A stretch of DNA of 64,000 nucleotides from Williamsia serinedens (GCF_024171725.1 NZ_JAMTCG010000006.1:248001-312000), one strand, 5' to 3'; positions 53,634 through 62,793 are shown, counted from the stretch's first letter. Numbers and translations are program-made. The notes: generated by a model from the sequence alone, not told the origin.

Positions 53634-54062
53634 TCAGTCGATGATCACGTCGAGTCCACGTTCACGGAGCCCCGCGAGTCCGGCTTTCATCGCCTCGATC
53701 TGTTCCGGCGTGTGGCCCGTCCAGTCGGTCAGTTCGCCGACGACGCGGACGGGGTCGAGGGTGCGGAACGAGCGCGTCGGGTTGCCGGGGAACTTCTTGT
53801 CGGTGACGTTGGGATCGTCCTCGACCTCCCCCACCGGCTCCACGACATAGATCCGTGGCGGTCCGTCGCCGACAGCCATCTCGGCGCCCCACGCTGCTGC
53901 GTCGAGGGTGTGCGTCATGTAGACGTGCCGCAGCGGCGCCTCCCGATAGTTCGACCGATGGCCCGGGATCAGGAGATCGCCGACCGCGAGGTCGGCCCGG
54001 GTGCCGTGCAGGTACGCCCCGGACTCGTGGATCTCGAAGGGTGTCGGAGGTGTGGTGGTCAT
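53634..54062 (-). CDS. arr: Rifamycin ADP-ribosyltransferase Arr
   Basis: 142 residues, the full family length. Motifs: FEIHESGAYLHGTRADLAVG, LIPGHRSNYREA, IYVVEPVGEVEDDPNVTDKK and FPGNPTRSFRT, ending with DWTGHTPEQIEAM. In the Arr family these build the NAD+ and rifamycin sites. The enzyme transfers ADP-ribose to the drug's ansa-chain hydroxyl and inactivates it. Chromosomal arr genes are common in environmental mycobacteria and relatives, so this is probably intrinsic. A GGGGAGAG ribosome site precedes the ATG at 54062. Confidence 0.93.
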   Translation of the reverse strand: MTTTPPTPFEIHESGAYLHGTRADLAVGDLLIPGHRSNYREAPLRHVYMTHTLDAAAWGAEMAVGDGPPRIYVVEPVGEVEDDPNVTDKKFPGNPTRSFRTLDPVRVVGELTDWTGHTPEQIEAMKAGLAGLRERGLDVIID

Positions 54063-54179
54063 GTGCTCTCCCCATCGCTCGGCTGACGTGCGCCGGAGCA
54101 GTCTGGACCACCGACGGGGTCTTGCCGCAAGCCTCGGGTGCACCCATAATCTGAGGTGGGACGGGGGACCGCGGCCGAC

Positions 54180-55124
54180 TCAGCTGACGATGTCCTTGCG
54201 GTCGAACCACCACCACGAGGCACCGAACAGGATCGCCGCGTAGATGAGTGAGATCCCCACACCGCGGGCCATGTCCTCCCACACCACCGTCGGGCCGAGG
54301 GCGTCGAGCCACGCGAACTGGTAGTGGGTGGGCAGGAACTGGCGGTACGGGTCGAGCGCGGAGATCGAGTCGAGGATGTTCGACAGGATCACCAGCATCG
54401 TCGCGCCACCGACCGCACCGAGCGGCGCATCCGTGACGACGCTGAGCAGGAACGCGAACCCGGCGACGACGAGCGACTGGATCAGGGTGTAGCCCACCAC
54501 GATCGCCAACCGCTGCAGCGTCTCGGTGCTCGTGAACTCGCCTCCGAGCGGCGATCGCGCCGGACCCCATCCGAAGAACAGTCCGCCGACCACGTAGGCC
54601 CAGACCGGCAGCAGGATGAGCACCACCGCACTGGACGCCAGACCCACGATCAGCTTCTGCCGCAACAGATGTGAGCGCCGAACGGGGATGACGAGCAGGT
54701 ACCGCAGGGACGACCAGCCCGCCTCACTGGCGACGGTGTCCCCGCAGAACAGCGCGACGAGCACGGTCAGCAGGAACGAGCCGGCGGCGAACTCGGTGAA
54801 CAGTGCGAAGTTCGCGCCACCGGCGGTCGCGAGCGAGTACAGCGCCGACGTCTGGCGGCCACCGCCGCCGGAGTCGGACCCGCCCGGTGACCCCGGGTCG
54901 TCGGAGCTCAACGAGAATGCGATCGCGATGATCGGCGGGAGGAGCACCAGAAGTGCTGCGGCGACCTGTGTCCGACGACGCCGCAGCTGACGTACCGTCT
55001 CCACGCGCAACCGCAGCGTCCGCCGCGGGCGGACCTCGACGGGCTGCACCGGCCCGAGGGCGTCGAGGCGGTCGTGGACACCCTTGCGGGTCGCGGCCGT
55101 CGTCGTGGTCTCGTCGGCGGTCAT
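54180..55124 (-). CDS. ABC-2-type transporter permease
   Basis: 314 residues. A basic cytosolic N-terminus is followed by about six helices: VAAALLVLLPPIIAIAFSL, NFALFTEFAAGSFLLTVLVA, VVLILLPVWAYVVGGLFF, VVAGFAFLLSVVTDAP and others. A Gly/Ser-rich extracytoplasmic loop follows the first helix. It is the membrane half of an exporter whose ATPase is the fused protein immediately upstream. Its ATG overlaps that gene's stop (ATGA). Substrate unknown. Confidence 0.87.
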   Translation of the reverse strand: MTADETTTTAATRKGVHDRLDALGPVQPVEVRPRRTLRLRVETVRQLRRRRTQVAAALLVLLPPIIAIAFSLSSDDPGSPGGSDSGGGGRQTSALYSLATAGGANFALFTEFAAGSFLLTVLVALFCGDTVASEAGWSSLRYLLVIPVRRSHLLRQKLIVGLASSAVVLILLPVWAYVVGGLFFGWGPARSPLGGEFTSTETLQRLAIVVGYTLIQSLVVAGFAFLLSVVTDAPLGAVGGATMLVILSNILDSISALDPYRQFLPTHYQFAWLDALGPTVVWEDMARGVGISLIYAAILFGASWWWFDRKDIVS

Positions 55125-57613
55125 CGTGACTCCCCTCCGATGAGATCGAGGAACGCCTCTTCCAGGTGGCGACGGGACTCGACGACGGTCGACTCCACGC
55201 CGGCGTCGGCCAGGATGCGTTGTGCCGCATCCACGTCGGCGACGGCCAGAGTCGATGTCGCCGCGCCGGCGAGCTCCGCGACGGAACCCGCCGTCACGAG
55301 CCGACCCTTGTGCATCACGACGACGTGGCTGCAGGTCTGCTCGACCTCGGAGAGCAGGTGACTGGACACGATGACCGTGCGCCCGGTGGCTGCGTAGCGC
55401 CGCATGACCTCCCGCATCTCGGCGATCTGCGGCGGGTCGAGACCGTTGGTGGGCTCGTCGAGGATGAGCAGCTCCGGGAGTCCGAGCATCGCCTGCGCGA
55501 TGGCCAACCGCTGCCGCATGCCCTGGCTGTACTTGCGGACCTTCCGGTCCACCGACGCCCCGAGACCGGCGATCTCGAGCGCGGTCTCGACGTCGGCCTC
55601 CTCGCGGGGGCGGCCGGTCGCGGCCCAGAAGAGATCGAGGTTCTCGCGGCCGGAGAGGTGTGGCAGCAGGCCGGGGCCCTCGATGAACGCGCCGACGCGA
55701 GCCAGGTTGTCCGACCCCGGTCCGACGGTCTCGCCGAACAGCCGGATGAACCCGAACGTCGGGCGGATGAGACCCACCATCATCCGCAGGACGGTGGTCT
55801 TCCCGGCGCCGTTCGGGCCCAGGAGTCCGACGACCTGCCCGCGTTCGACGCTGAAAGACACGCCGTCGACGGCCCGGTACGAGTCGCCGTACTCCTTGAC
55901 GAGGTCCTCGACGACGATCGGCGGGACGTCGTCGGACGTGCTCTCGGCAGCCGACGTACGGCGTCGCCTGCCCGCGAGGAGGATCCCCGCGACGAGCAGG
56001 AGGAGGGCGACGATGCCCGCGACCGGCCAGCCCCACGGGAATGCCGCCGCGGTCGCGCGGCCCTGCAGCGTGGTGAGCGCGAGGGTCGGCGAGTCGAGAC
56101 CGACGGTGTAGCTGCGCGCGTCCGTCGGCAGGCGATAGCCGAGGTCGGTGGTCGAGACCTGCACCGCGACACGGTGTCCGGCAGCGACCGTGCGCACGAC
56201 GGTGGGCAGCGGGACCGTGACCGTCGTCGCCTGTCCCGGCGTCAGTCCCGTCAGACGGACGGGCGTGACCAGGCCTGACGGCTGGGTGCGCGTCCCGTCC
56301 GGCGCGACGTCGACGAGGGAGACGAAGAGGAGCGCATCGGTGGTGGACCGGGGCGTGACCCGCAGCCGCACCGACGACGACCCGCCGACGAGCGTGTCGG
56401 AAGCCATCGGCGCGGAGGCGAATCCGCCAGCCTGTCCCGGGATGGCCGACAGAGCAGACCCGCCGGTGAGCGAACTCGCCGTCGACAACAGGCTGCCGAT
56501 GCCGGGGACGGCGGTGATGGCCGACGGCGTCCCGCCTGCCGGCGCATCGAGCACCTGCGGCGGACCGAGCATCGGGACCTGACGGGTCTGCTGCACCGAG
56601 GCCAGCGACTCCCCCGACAGCTGCCGCGGAACCGACCGGCCGGTCTCGGTCGAGATCGACCCGTCGGGGACGGTCGCGCTGAAACCCGCACTCGGCGTGC
56701 GCCGCTCCCGCAAGACCTGGGTGAACCAGCTCTGCGCGTCGGCGGTCGGGTCGCCCCCGGGCTGGTCGTGGCCGCCGGAGCGCCAGACCATCCGCACCGG
56801 CGCGCGGATGCCGGCGGCGTTGCGGACGGCCTGGTCGAGCGGGAACAACGAGTCCTGCTGTCCCTGGCTGAGCAACGTCGGGACCGTGATGCGGTTCAGG
56901 ATCGTCGACGGACTCGACGCCTCCATCAGCGCGCGCAGCGCGACGGTGGGTTCACCGGCGGCGGCCGACGCCTGATAGGCGGCGCACACGTCGGGAGCGA
57001 ACTTCCCGCAGCCGTCGGACGTGGCCTGGCGTGCCGCCTGCGAGAACAGCTGACCGGCCCATGCCTGCTTGAAGACACCGGCGGTGTCACCGCCCGCCGT
57101 CGGGAACAGGGCCTGGGACAGGCTGTTCCACGTGATGTCGGCCGCGACCGCGTCGACACGACGGTCGTAGCCGGCCGCGAGCAGTGCCAGGGCGCCGCCG
57201 TACGACGCGCCGGCGACGCCGACCTGCGGATCACCCGGACCGTCCTTCTCGACCTCGGGCATTGAGGCGAGGCGGTCGATCACACGCCGCGCGTCGGCGA
57301 CCTCGTAGTCGGGGCTGTCGAGGTGGATGAGTCCGCCCGACGCCCCGAACCCGCGTGCCGAGTACGTGACGACCACGAACCCCTGCTGCGCCAGCGACCG
57401 GGCCTGGGATGCGACATCGTCTTTCGTCCCACCGAATCCGTGGGCGAGCACCACCGCCGGCGCCGGTGTGGTGGCGGGCAGGAACACCGAGGCGTCCAGC
57501 GACACGGGCGTCGAGCCCTCTGCGACGCCTGCAATCGTCTCCGCACGCTCTGTGATCCGGGGGCTGTCGGACCCGCGGGTCGCAACCACGGATGCGATCG
57601 CCGCGACCAGCAC
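55121..57613 (-). CDS. Fusion of extracytoplasmic alpha/beta hydrolase and ABC transporter ATPase
   Basis: At least 830 residues. Residues 30-320 are an X-Pro-dipeptidyl-peptidase-like hydrolase: VVLAHGFGGTKDDV, nucleophile elbow VGVAGASYGGALAL and His in WRSGGHDQPG. A beta-rich region at about 410-515 resembles the C-terminal domain of such peptidases. A single helix (VAGIVALLLLVAGILLAGR) crosses the membrane. The last 290 residues are an ABC ATPase: GLLGPNGAGKTTVL, signature YSQGMRQRL, Walker B LLILDEPTNGLD. So the hydrolase would sit outside and the ATPase inside. GTG 57613 falls within the first membrane helix; the true start may be a rare codon upstream. Confidence 0.85.
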   Translation of the reverse strand: MLVAAIASVVATRGSDSPRITERAETIAGVAEGSTPVSLDASVFLPATTPAPAVVLAHGFGGTKDDVASQARSLAQQGFVVVTYSARGFGASGGLIHLDSPDYEVADARRVIDRLASMPEVEKDGPGDPQVGVAGASYGGALALLAAGYDRRVDAVAADITWNSLSQALFPTAGGDTAGVFKQAWAGQLFSQAARQATSDGCGKFAPDVCAAYQASAAAGEPTVALRALMEASSPSTILNRITVPTLLSQGQQDSLFPLDQAVRNAAGIRAPVRMVWRSGGHDQPGGDPTADAQSWFTQVLRERRTPSAGFSATVPDGSISTETGRSVPRQLSGESLASVQQTRQVPMLGPPQVLDAPAGGTPSAITAVPGIGSLLSTASSLTGGSALSAIPGQAGGFASAPMASDTLVGGSSSVRLRVTPRSTTDALLFVSLVDVAPDGTRTQPSGLVTPVRLTGLTPGQATTVTVPLPTVVRTVAAGHRVAVQVSTTDLGYRLPTDARSYTVGLDSPTLALTTLQGRATAAAFPWGWPVAGIVALLLLVAGILLAGRRRRTSAAESTSDDVPPIVVEDLVKEYGDSYRAVDGVSFSVERGQVVGLLGPNGAGKTTVLRMMVGLIRPTFGFIRLFGETVGPGSDNLARVGAFIEGPGLLPHLSGRENLDLFWAATGRPREEADVETALEIAGLGASVDRKVRKYSQGMRQRLAIAQAMLGLPELLILDEPTNGLDPPQIAEMREVMRRYAATGRTVIVSSHLLSEVEQTCSHVVVMHKGRLVTAGSVAELAGAATSTLAVADVDAAQRILADAGVESTVVESRRHLEEAFLDLIGGESR

Positions 57614-57763
57614 GACGACGACCGCAAGGGCGATCAGCAGACGCCGACGACCGCGGAGCCGGGAGGAAATGCTGGCGATGGTCGATGCCTCTCGTCGGTG
57701 GGCGAGTCACCGCTCGACCGCTGACCATCGATGGTAGGCGCGCGCCCGGGGACCGCCGGGTGA

Positions 57764-58840
57764 TCACGGGATGATGCGAGCCTCCCGGTAGCGGGCGATC
57801 GCGTCGGCGAAACTCTGCGGGGTCGAGCGGAAGCCGAGGAAGCCCGCCTGGCGGCTCTTGGTCATGTCGGTGAGGCATTCGATGTCGCGGCCGAGGTCGC
57901 TGTCGGTGTGCCACCACGACGCGAGCCGGGTCACGTCGGGCTCCACCAGGTCGTACTTCTCGGCGATCGCCCGCCACTCGTCGGGGGCGTCGCCCATACG
58001 GTCGTCCAGCGGCTTCGGCTCGCCGTCGAACCCGACGGGCTCGACACCGAAGTGCTCGGCGATCTGCGGCCACAGCCAGCGCCACCGGAAGACGTCGCCG
58101 TCGGCGATGTTGAACGGCTCGTTCTCGCCCTCGGCGTGCGTCGCGGCCCAGATCATCTGCTCGGCGAGCAGACCGACGTCGGTCACGTCGGTGAGGCCGT
58201 TCCACTGGGTCTCCGAGCCGGGGAAGACGAACGGGCGGTCGTGCTCGCGGCAGAGGGTCGCGTACACCGACAGCGTCAGCGCCATGTTCATGGCGTTGCC
58301 GACGGCGAACCCGACGATGGTGTGCGCGCGGTGGACGCTCCACGTGAAGCCCATCCGCTCGGCGGCGGCGAAGACCTCGTCCTCCTGCGCGTAGTAGAAG
58401 TTGTCGTTGTCCAGGCGCGGCTCCGACTCGTGGAACGGGGTCTCGGCGGTCACCGCCGTGCCGTAGTCCTCGAACGGCCCCAGGTAGTGCTTGAGGCCGG
58501 TCATCAGCGCGACGTGACGCACCGACCCCGCCGGCTCGAGCGCGGTGAAGACGTTGCGGAGCAGTCGGCTGTTGACCTCGATGTTCTCCTTCTCGGTGTC
58601 CTGCTTCATCCACGCGACGAGGAACACGACCTCGGGCGCCACGTCGCGCAGCGCGTCGGCCAACTGGTCGGGATCGAGGAGATCGGCCGCGATCGGCGTG
58701 ACCCCGTCGACGGGAAGCGTGTCGTGGCGGGAGAGGCCATAGGTGGTCCATCCGTCGCCGACGAGCTGCGAGCAGAGAGCCTGTCCGGAGATTCCTGTGG
58801 CGCCGACGACAAGGGCCACCCGGGGTTCACGATCGGTCAT
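57764..58840 (-). CDS. PRISE-type short-chain reductase (progesterone 5-beta-reductase/iridoid synthase-like)
   Basis: 358 residues. The extended SDR Rossmann motif is ALVVGATGISGQAL. PRISE landmarks are MTGLKHYLGPFEDYG and NFYYAQEDEVF, with the catalytic Tyr in that second motif, plus the late WNGLTDVTDVGLLAEQM. The family reduces activated C=C bonds of enones with NADPH; the native substrate here is unknown. The ATG is at 58840. It is divergent from the VKOR gene across 54 bases. Confidence 0.88.
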   Translation of the reverse strand: MTDREPRVALVVGATGISGQALCSQLVGDGWTTYGLSRHDTLPVDGVTPIAADLLDPDQLADALRDVAPEVVFLVAWMKQDTEKENIEVNSRLLRNVFTALEPAGSVRHVALMTGLKHYLGPFEDYGTAVTAETPFHESEPRLDNDNFYYAQEDEVFAAAERMGFTWSVHRAHTIVGFAVGNAMNMALTLSVYATLCREHDRPFVFPGSETQWNGLTDVTDVGLLAEQMIWAATHAEGENEPFNIADGDVFRWRWLWPQIAEHFGVEPVGFDGEPKPLDDRMGDAPDEWRAIAEKYDLVEPDVTRLASWWHTDSDLGRDIECLTDMTKSRQAGFLGFRSTPQSFADAIARYREARIIP

Positions 58841-58894
58841 GTGACGGTGCAGCACGCACGACCGTCGGCTTGTTCCGCCACCTACCCTGTTCTC

Positions 58895-59521
58895 GTGACG
58901 ACACAGCTCGACGACCGCGCCGACGACCGGATCGACCCCGACGAGGTCGGCCCGCCCGCGCCGGGGGCCGTCGCGTCGTGGATCGTGCTGATCACCGGGG
59001 TCATCGGTCTCGTCGCCGCGGCGACACTCACCATCGAGCGCTTCAAGCTCTTCGCCGATCCCGGGTACCGGCCGAGCTGCAGCATCAACCCGATCATCTC
59101 GTGCGGATCGGTGATGACCACGGATCAGGCCGCGTTCTTCGGCTTCCCCAACCCCATCATCGGCATCGCGGCGTTCTCCGTGGCGATCGTCGCGGGGTTG
59201 CTCGCCGTCGCGCGCGTGGCCCTGCCGGCGTGGTTCTGGGTCGGACTCACGGCGGGCACCGGCGTCGGCCTGGTGTTCATCGGCTACCTGATCACGCAGA
59301 GCCTGTACCGGATCGGCGCCCTCTGCCCCTACTGCATGGTCGTGTGGGTCGTCACGCCGCTGCTGTTCGTGACCGCCGCCCAGCTCGCGGCGACGGCGCT
59401 CGGGCGTCGGTCACTGATCGAGGCGGCCGGATGGCTCCGACCGCTGCTGATCATCGTCTACGCGGTGGTGGTGGCGATGATCGCGGTGCGGTTCTGGTCG
59501 TACTGGTCGACCCTCATCTGA
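58895..59521 (+). CDS. Vitamin K epoxide reductase-family membrane protein (VKOR)
   Basis: 208 residues with four to five helices. The redox pair is the CPYC of GALCPYCMVVWV, with shuttle cysteines in PSCSINPIISCGSV and the Ser/Thr-rich VMTTDQAAFFGFPNP loop. In actinobacteria VKOR re-oxidises DsbA-like proteins through menaquinone; this homologue could partner the exported thioredoxin-like protein at 25230. TACCCT (58883-58888) lies 6 bases before GTG 58895, so the message is probably leaderless. Confidence 0.92.
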   Translation: MTTQLDDRADDRIDPDEVGPPAPGAVASWIVLITGVIGLVAAATLTIERFKLFADPGYRPSCSINPIISCGSVMTTDQAAFFGFPNPIIGIAAFSVAIVAGLLAVARVALPAWFWVGLTAGTGVGLVFIGYLITQSLYRIGALCPYCMVVWVVTPLLFVTAAQLAATALGRRSLIEAAGWLRPLLIIVYAVVVAMIAVRFWSYWSTLI

Positions 59522-59607
59522 CGACGCTGTCCCCAGCGCCGACCGATGACAGACCAGACGCTGCACATCGCGGCGAGCTGCTCACGGTTCAGAACGGCGT
59601 AGCCCAT
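59458..59607 (-). CDS. Possible 49-residue protein, unrecognised
   Basis: A short frame starting MGYAVLNREQLAAMCSVWSV and ending in the VKOR coding region on the opposite strand. Its only support is a good GGAGG ribosome site 8 bases before the ATG and a position just after the oxidoreductase gene, whose stop lies 31 bases upstream on the same strand. The C-terminal half is antisense to VKOR and looks constrained by it. I do not recognise a family; it may not be real. Confidence 0.25.
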   Translation of the reverse strand: MGYAVLNREQLAAMCSVWSVIGRRWGQRRQMRVDQYDQNRTAIIATTTA

Positions 59608-59638
59608 CGGACGACCTCCCACTCGACTGTGACGCAGG

Positions 59639-60691
59639 TTACACAAGCGAGTGCTTGGTCGGTGGGCTTTTCCACGTCTCGACGATCGGCGCGAGTTCGG
59701 TCGGGGTCGAGCCGTGGAGGATGACGGCGTCGCATCCGAGGTCGAGTTGCCCGCGGATGGCGTCGACACACTGCTCCGACGTGCCCACGGCTGCGTTCTG
59801 CAGCCACTCCTCGGGCAACAGCCCCGCGGCGTGCTCGAGCTGGTCGGCGGTGGCGGCGATGTCCAGACCGGGGATCGAGGACACGACGGGGTCGGCGAGG
59901 AATCGCTGCAGGACGGCCTGATCCCACCCGTTGGTCCGCACCAGCAGGTCGCCGTACCCCTGGAGGTAGGTGCCGAGCCGACCCACCGTCTTCCGCAGTC
60001 GCGTCGCCTCGGGGACGTGGTCGCCGACGGTCGCGAGGCACGACCACACCCGCACCGCGGCCGGGTCACGGCCCGCCTTCTCCGCGGCATCCTTGACCGT
60101 GCGGACGGCTCGCTGCGTGGTCTCCGGCGTGAAGTAGGTGTGCAGGACGACCTCGTCGAAACACCGGCCGCCGAGTGTCAGCGTCTTCGGTCCGAAGGCG
60201 ACGAGCGCCAGGGGTAGGTACTCGTCGAGGGAGGAGTCCAGATGGAGGACAGGGACGCTGGCCGCCGGGCCGTCGTGGCCGACGATCGCCTCGCCGCGGA
60301 ACAGTCGCCGCAGCAGGCCGGCCGCGTCCTCGAGCCCACCGGTGGTGATCGGCGACAACCCGTACAGGTCCTGCAGTACGGGGATCCCGCGTCCGAGACC
60401 CAGGACGAACCGACCGCCCGAGAGGTCCCGCAGCGTGCGCGTGGCGCCCGCGGTGACCATGAGGTGTCGTGTGTTGTGGTTGGTCGCCGCCGTCGCGATC
60501 GTGATGCGGTCGGTGACGGCGACCGCCGCGCCGGCGAGCGCGATCGCCTCCTTGCGGTTGTAGCGCTCGGAGACGAACGCGGTGCCGAGGCCGAGGCTCT
60601 CGGCCGCGCGCGCCTCGTCGAGGATGTCGCGGCTCGAATCGGGCTGTCCCGCCAGCAGATAGCAGCCCAGCTCGGGATGGACGGTGGTCAC
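59639..60691 (-). CDS. LLM-class (F420-type) flavin oxidoreductase
   Basis: 350 residues, TIM-barrel luciferase-like monooxygenase family. ARAAESLGLGTAFVSERYNR near the start, then the GLGRGIP segment after GGRFVLGL and a TFAPETTQ-like stretch (YFTPETTQRAVRT) are typical of F420-dependent members. It likely oxidises or reduces an unidentified substrate with F420 or FMN. The GTG at 60691 overlaps the upstream kinase-like gene (GTGA), so the pair is co-translated. A much longer open frame upstream is a shadow of that gene. Confidence 0.85.
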   Translation of the reverse strand: MTTVHPELGCYLLAGQPDSSRDILDEARAAESLGLGTAFVSERYNRKEAIALAGAAVAVTDRITIATAATNHNTRHLMVTAGATRTLRDLSGGRFVLGLGRGIPVLQDLYGLSPITTGGLEDAAGLLRRLFRGEAIVGHDGPAASVPVLHLDSSLDEYLPLALVAFGPKTLTLGGRCFDEVVLHTYFTPETTQRAVRTVKDAAEKAGRDPAAVRVWSCLATVGDHVPEATRLRKTVGRLGTYLQGYGDLLVRTNGWDQAVLQRFLADPVVSSIPGLDIAATADQLEHAAGLLPEEWLQNAAVGTSEQCVDAIRGQLDLGCDAVILHGSTPTELAPIVETWKSPPTKHSLV

Positions 60692-61770
60692 GTCAGCGCC
60701 GCGACGAGGTCGAGGGTGCCGTGATCGCGGATCGCCGCGCAGCCGCGGGTGAGCATCGCGGCGGCCATCTCGTCCCCGCGGTCGGTGGACACGGAGAACG
60801 CGAAGCCGAGCGTCGTGATCAACGGGACCTGCAGCATCGCGAGCCGGTGGTCGCGACGGCACTCCTCGAGGTCGTGACCGACGACGCCGTGCGCGAGCAG
60901 CGCGTCGTGGTACTCGCGCACCACGTCGTCCTCGATGTCGGCGCGGGCCTCGGGTTCCACCGACGTCGCGACGAAGAAGGCGAGGTCGCGGGCGGGCAGA
61001 CCCACCGCGAGCGTCTGCCAGTCGACGACGGTCACCGACGACCGGTCCGGGGCGAACATGAGGTTGTCCAGCCGGTAGTCGCCGTGTAGGACGCTGAATC
61101 GCGTCGGCTCCGCCAGCAGCCACGGGGCGATCGCCGGTGTCACCGCACGAAGTGTTGCCCTGTCGGCGTCGTCGAGACGGTCGCCGATGCGGTCGATCGT
61201 GGTGTCCACCGCGATGCCGACGATGTCGGCCAGACCCTGCGCCCCGGCCCGGTCGGGGCGGCCGAGGACGATGCCGGGCAACGCATCCCACGCCGGATCA
61301 CACCATCGCGGGCCGTGCAGACCGGCCAGTGCCCATGCGGCGAGCACCGCCTCGTCGCGGGTGCAGCCCGCGAGCTGATCACCCTGCTCGGCGGGCGCGA
61401 GATCGTCCATCAGCAGGACGAACTCGGCACCGTCGCCGTCGATCGCGATGTGGTGGCAGGTCGGCACCGGCACCGCCACGGTGTCGGCGACACGGGTGTA
61501 GAAGGTGTGCTCGGAGCGGTAGCCGAGCGCCACCCGCTCACGGACGGCCGCGTCGACCGACGGCAGTTTCACGGCGAACGACGACGGGAGCCCGCCGTCG
61601 GCACCGTCGCGCCAGGTCACGTCGAGGCGGTACGTCGAGCCGGTCTGACCGGTACCGACGACGGCGTGGGTCACCCTCTCCACGGTCACGGGTGCGTCAG
61701 GTCGTGAGAGAACCGTCGTCAGCCATTCCGCGGTGACCTGGGCGATCTCGCCGGGTATCGGAGTACGCAC
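60688..61770 (-). CDS. APH/ecdysteroid-kinase-like phosphotransferase
   Basis: 360 residues. The kinase-like fold has the catalytic loop VLHGDYRLDNLMF and metal Asp in VTVVDWQTLA, with an N-lobe Lys in FAVKLPS. The family includes aminoglycoside kinases and EcKL small-molecule kinases; in actinobacteria such genes often accompany acyl-CoA or F420 enzymes, so drug resistance should not be assumed. GTG start at 61770 with GGGAGG directly against it. A palindrome (61781-61794) lies just upstream. Confidence 0.82.
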   Translation of the reverse strand: MRTPIPGEIAQVTAEWLTTVLSRPDAPVTVERVTHAVVGTGQTGSTYRLDVTWRDGADGGLPSSFAVKLPSVDAAVRERVALGYRSEHTFYTRVADTVAVPVPTCHHIAIDGDGAEFVLLMDDLAPAEQGDQLAGCTRDEAVLAAWALAGLHGPRWCDPAWDALPGIVLGRPDRAGAQGLADIVGIAVDTTIDRIGDRLDDADRATLRAVTPAIAPWLLAEPTRFSVLHGDYRLDNLMFAPDRSSVTVVDWQTLAVGLPARDLAFFVATSVEPEARADIEDDVVREYHDALLAHGVVGHDLEECRRDHRLAMLQVPLITTLGFAFSVSTDRGDEMAAAMLTRGCAAIRDHGTLDLVAALT

Positions 61771-61780
61771 CTCCCGATGA

Positions 61781-61794
61781 TGGACAACTGTCCA
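61781..61794. promoter_or_regulatory. Putative dimeric repressor site
   Basis: TGGACAACTGTCCA consists of perfect 6-base arms with a 2-base centre. It lies 11 bases upstream of the kinase-like gene's start codon. The size and placement suit a TetR-like repressor; no candidate regulator gene is adjacent. Confidence 0.45.
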
Positions 61795-61940
61795 GACGGC
61801 CGTCCGCCCAATGTCGGATCCCGTGACCCATCCGTGACCTCGACCACGACCGTGTACCGGTTGTCCGGCTCCGCTTGTCCGTCGCCCGCGGGACGCGCAC
61901 AGTCACCGTCGAGGGTGTGTCGCCGCGGGAAGGAACAGCC

Positions 61941-62684
61941 ATGGACCCGATGACCGCGGAGCCGGACACGCGAGCTCCCGACACGCGACCCCTCGACGTG
62001 CATGTCGCCATCGCCGACATGGCCCGGCGCCTGGCCGCCGGCGGTCCGCGTGAGCTGTCCACCGTCCTCGACGACCTGGTCGCGGGCGCGGTGCACAACA
62101 TCGACGGCGCCGAGGAGGCGAGCATCTCCATCGCCGGCCGCAAGCGGACGCTCGTCACCGAGGCCGCGACCGGCGAGCTCGCGCAGCTCCACTCCGAGAT
62201 CCAGAACAGCAACGGGCAGGGCCCCTGCCTGTCGGCGATCTGGGACCAGCCGGTGGTGCGCATCGACGACCTGCGGGACGAGACGCGGTGGCCGCAGTAC
62301 ACCCCCGACGCACGTGCGGCGATCCCGTTCCGGTCGATCCTGTCGCTGCGGTTGTTCACCGCTACGGACTCGTTCGGCTCTCTCACACTGTTCGCGACAC
62401 CACCCGAGGCGTTCTCCCCCGACGTCGAGGAGATCGCGTCGATCTTCGCCGCGCACGCCACCGCGGCGTGGGCGTCGGCCGTCCGTGGGGCGCAGTACGC
62501 GGACGCCCTGGCCAGCCGCGACATCATCGCCCAGGCGAAGGGCATGGTGATGGAGCGCTTCCACATCGACGCCCTGGCCGCGTTCGCTCTGCTCAGTCGG
62601 CTCTCGCAGGACACCAACACGCGTGTCATCGACGTCGCCCGTCAGCTGATCGACGCCGAGACCGCGGATCCCGCTCCGGCCTGA
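61941..62684 (+). CDS. GAF-ANTAR regulatory protein
   Basis: 247 residues. A GAF domain (about 35-175, with GQGPCLSAIWDQPVVRIDDL) is followed by a C-terminal ANTAR domain: SRDIIAQAKGMVMERFHIDA then AFALLSRLSQDTNTRVIDVA. ANTAR domains bind tandem hairpins in RNA and cause antitermination; the GAF part senses a ligand or redox state. ATG 61941 is chosen for GGAAGGA 6 bases upstream; the frame is open from 61875. cysD follows after 109 bases on the same strand, so it might act on that leader, which is untested. Confidence 0.9.
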   Translation: MDPMTAEPDTRAPDTRPLDVHVAIADMARRLAAGGPRELSTVLDDLVAGAVHNIDGAEEASISIAGRKRTLVTEAATGELAQLHSEIQNSNGQGPCLSAIWDQPVVRIDDLRDETRWPQYTPDARAAIPFRSILSLRLFTATDSFGSLTLFATPPEAFSPDVEEIASIFAAHATAAWASAVRGAQYADALASRDIIAQAKGMVMERFHIDALAAFALLSRLSQDTNTRVIDVARQLIDAETADPAPA

Positions 62685-62793
62685 ACCGCCAGGCTTTCGG
62701 TCGCTCTGATCCGAACCCCACTTCGGTGGGACTCGCCGCGGCGGCACGGTGTTGGCTTGATCGGACACCCGGTCCCGACGCCGAGGAGAGCCC

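Noticed and set aside
60688-61770. Aminoglycoside-resistance gene
   Set aside because: The kinase motifs fit the broad APH/EcKL family, and the coupled F420-type oxidoreductase points to metabolism rather than drug modification.
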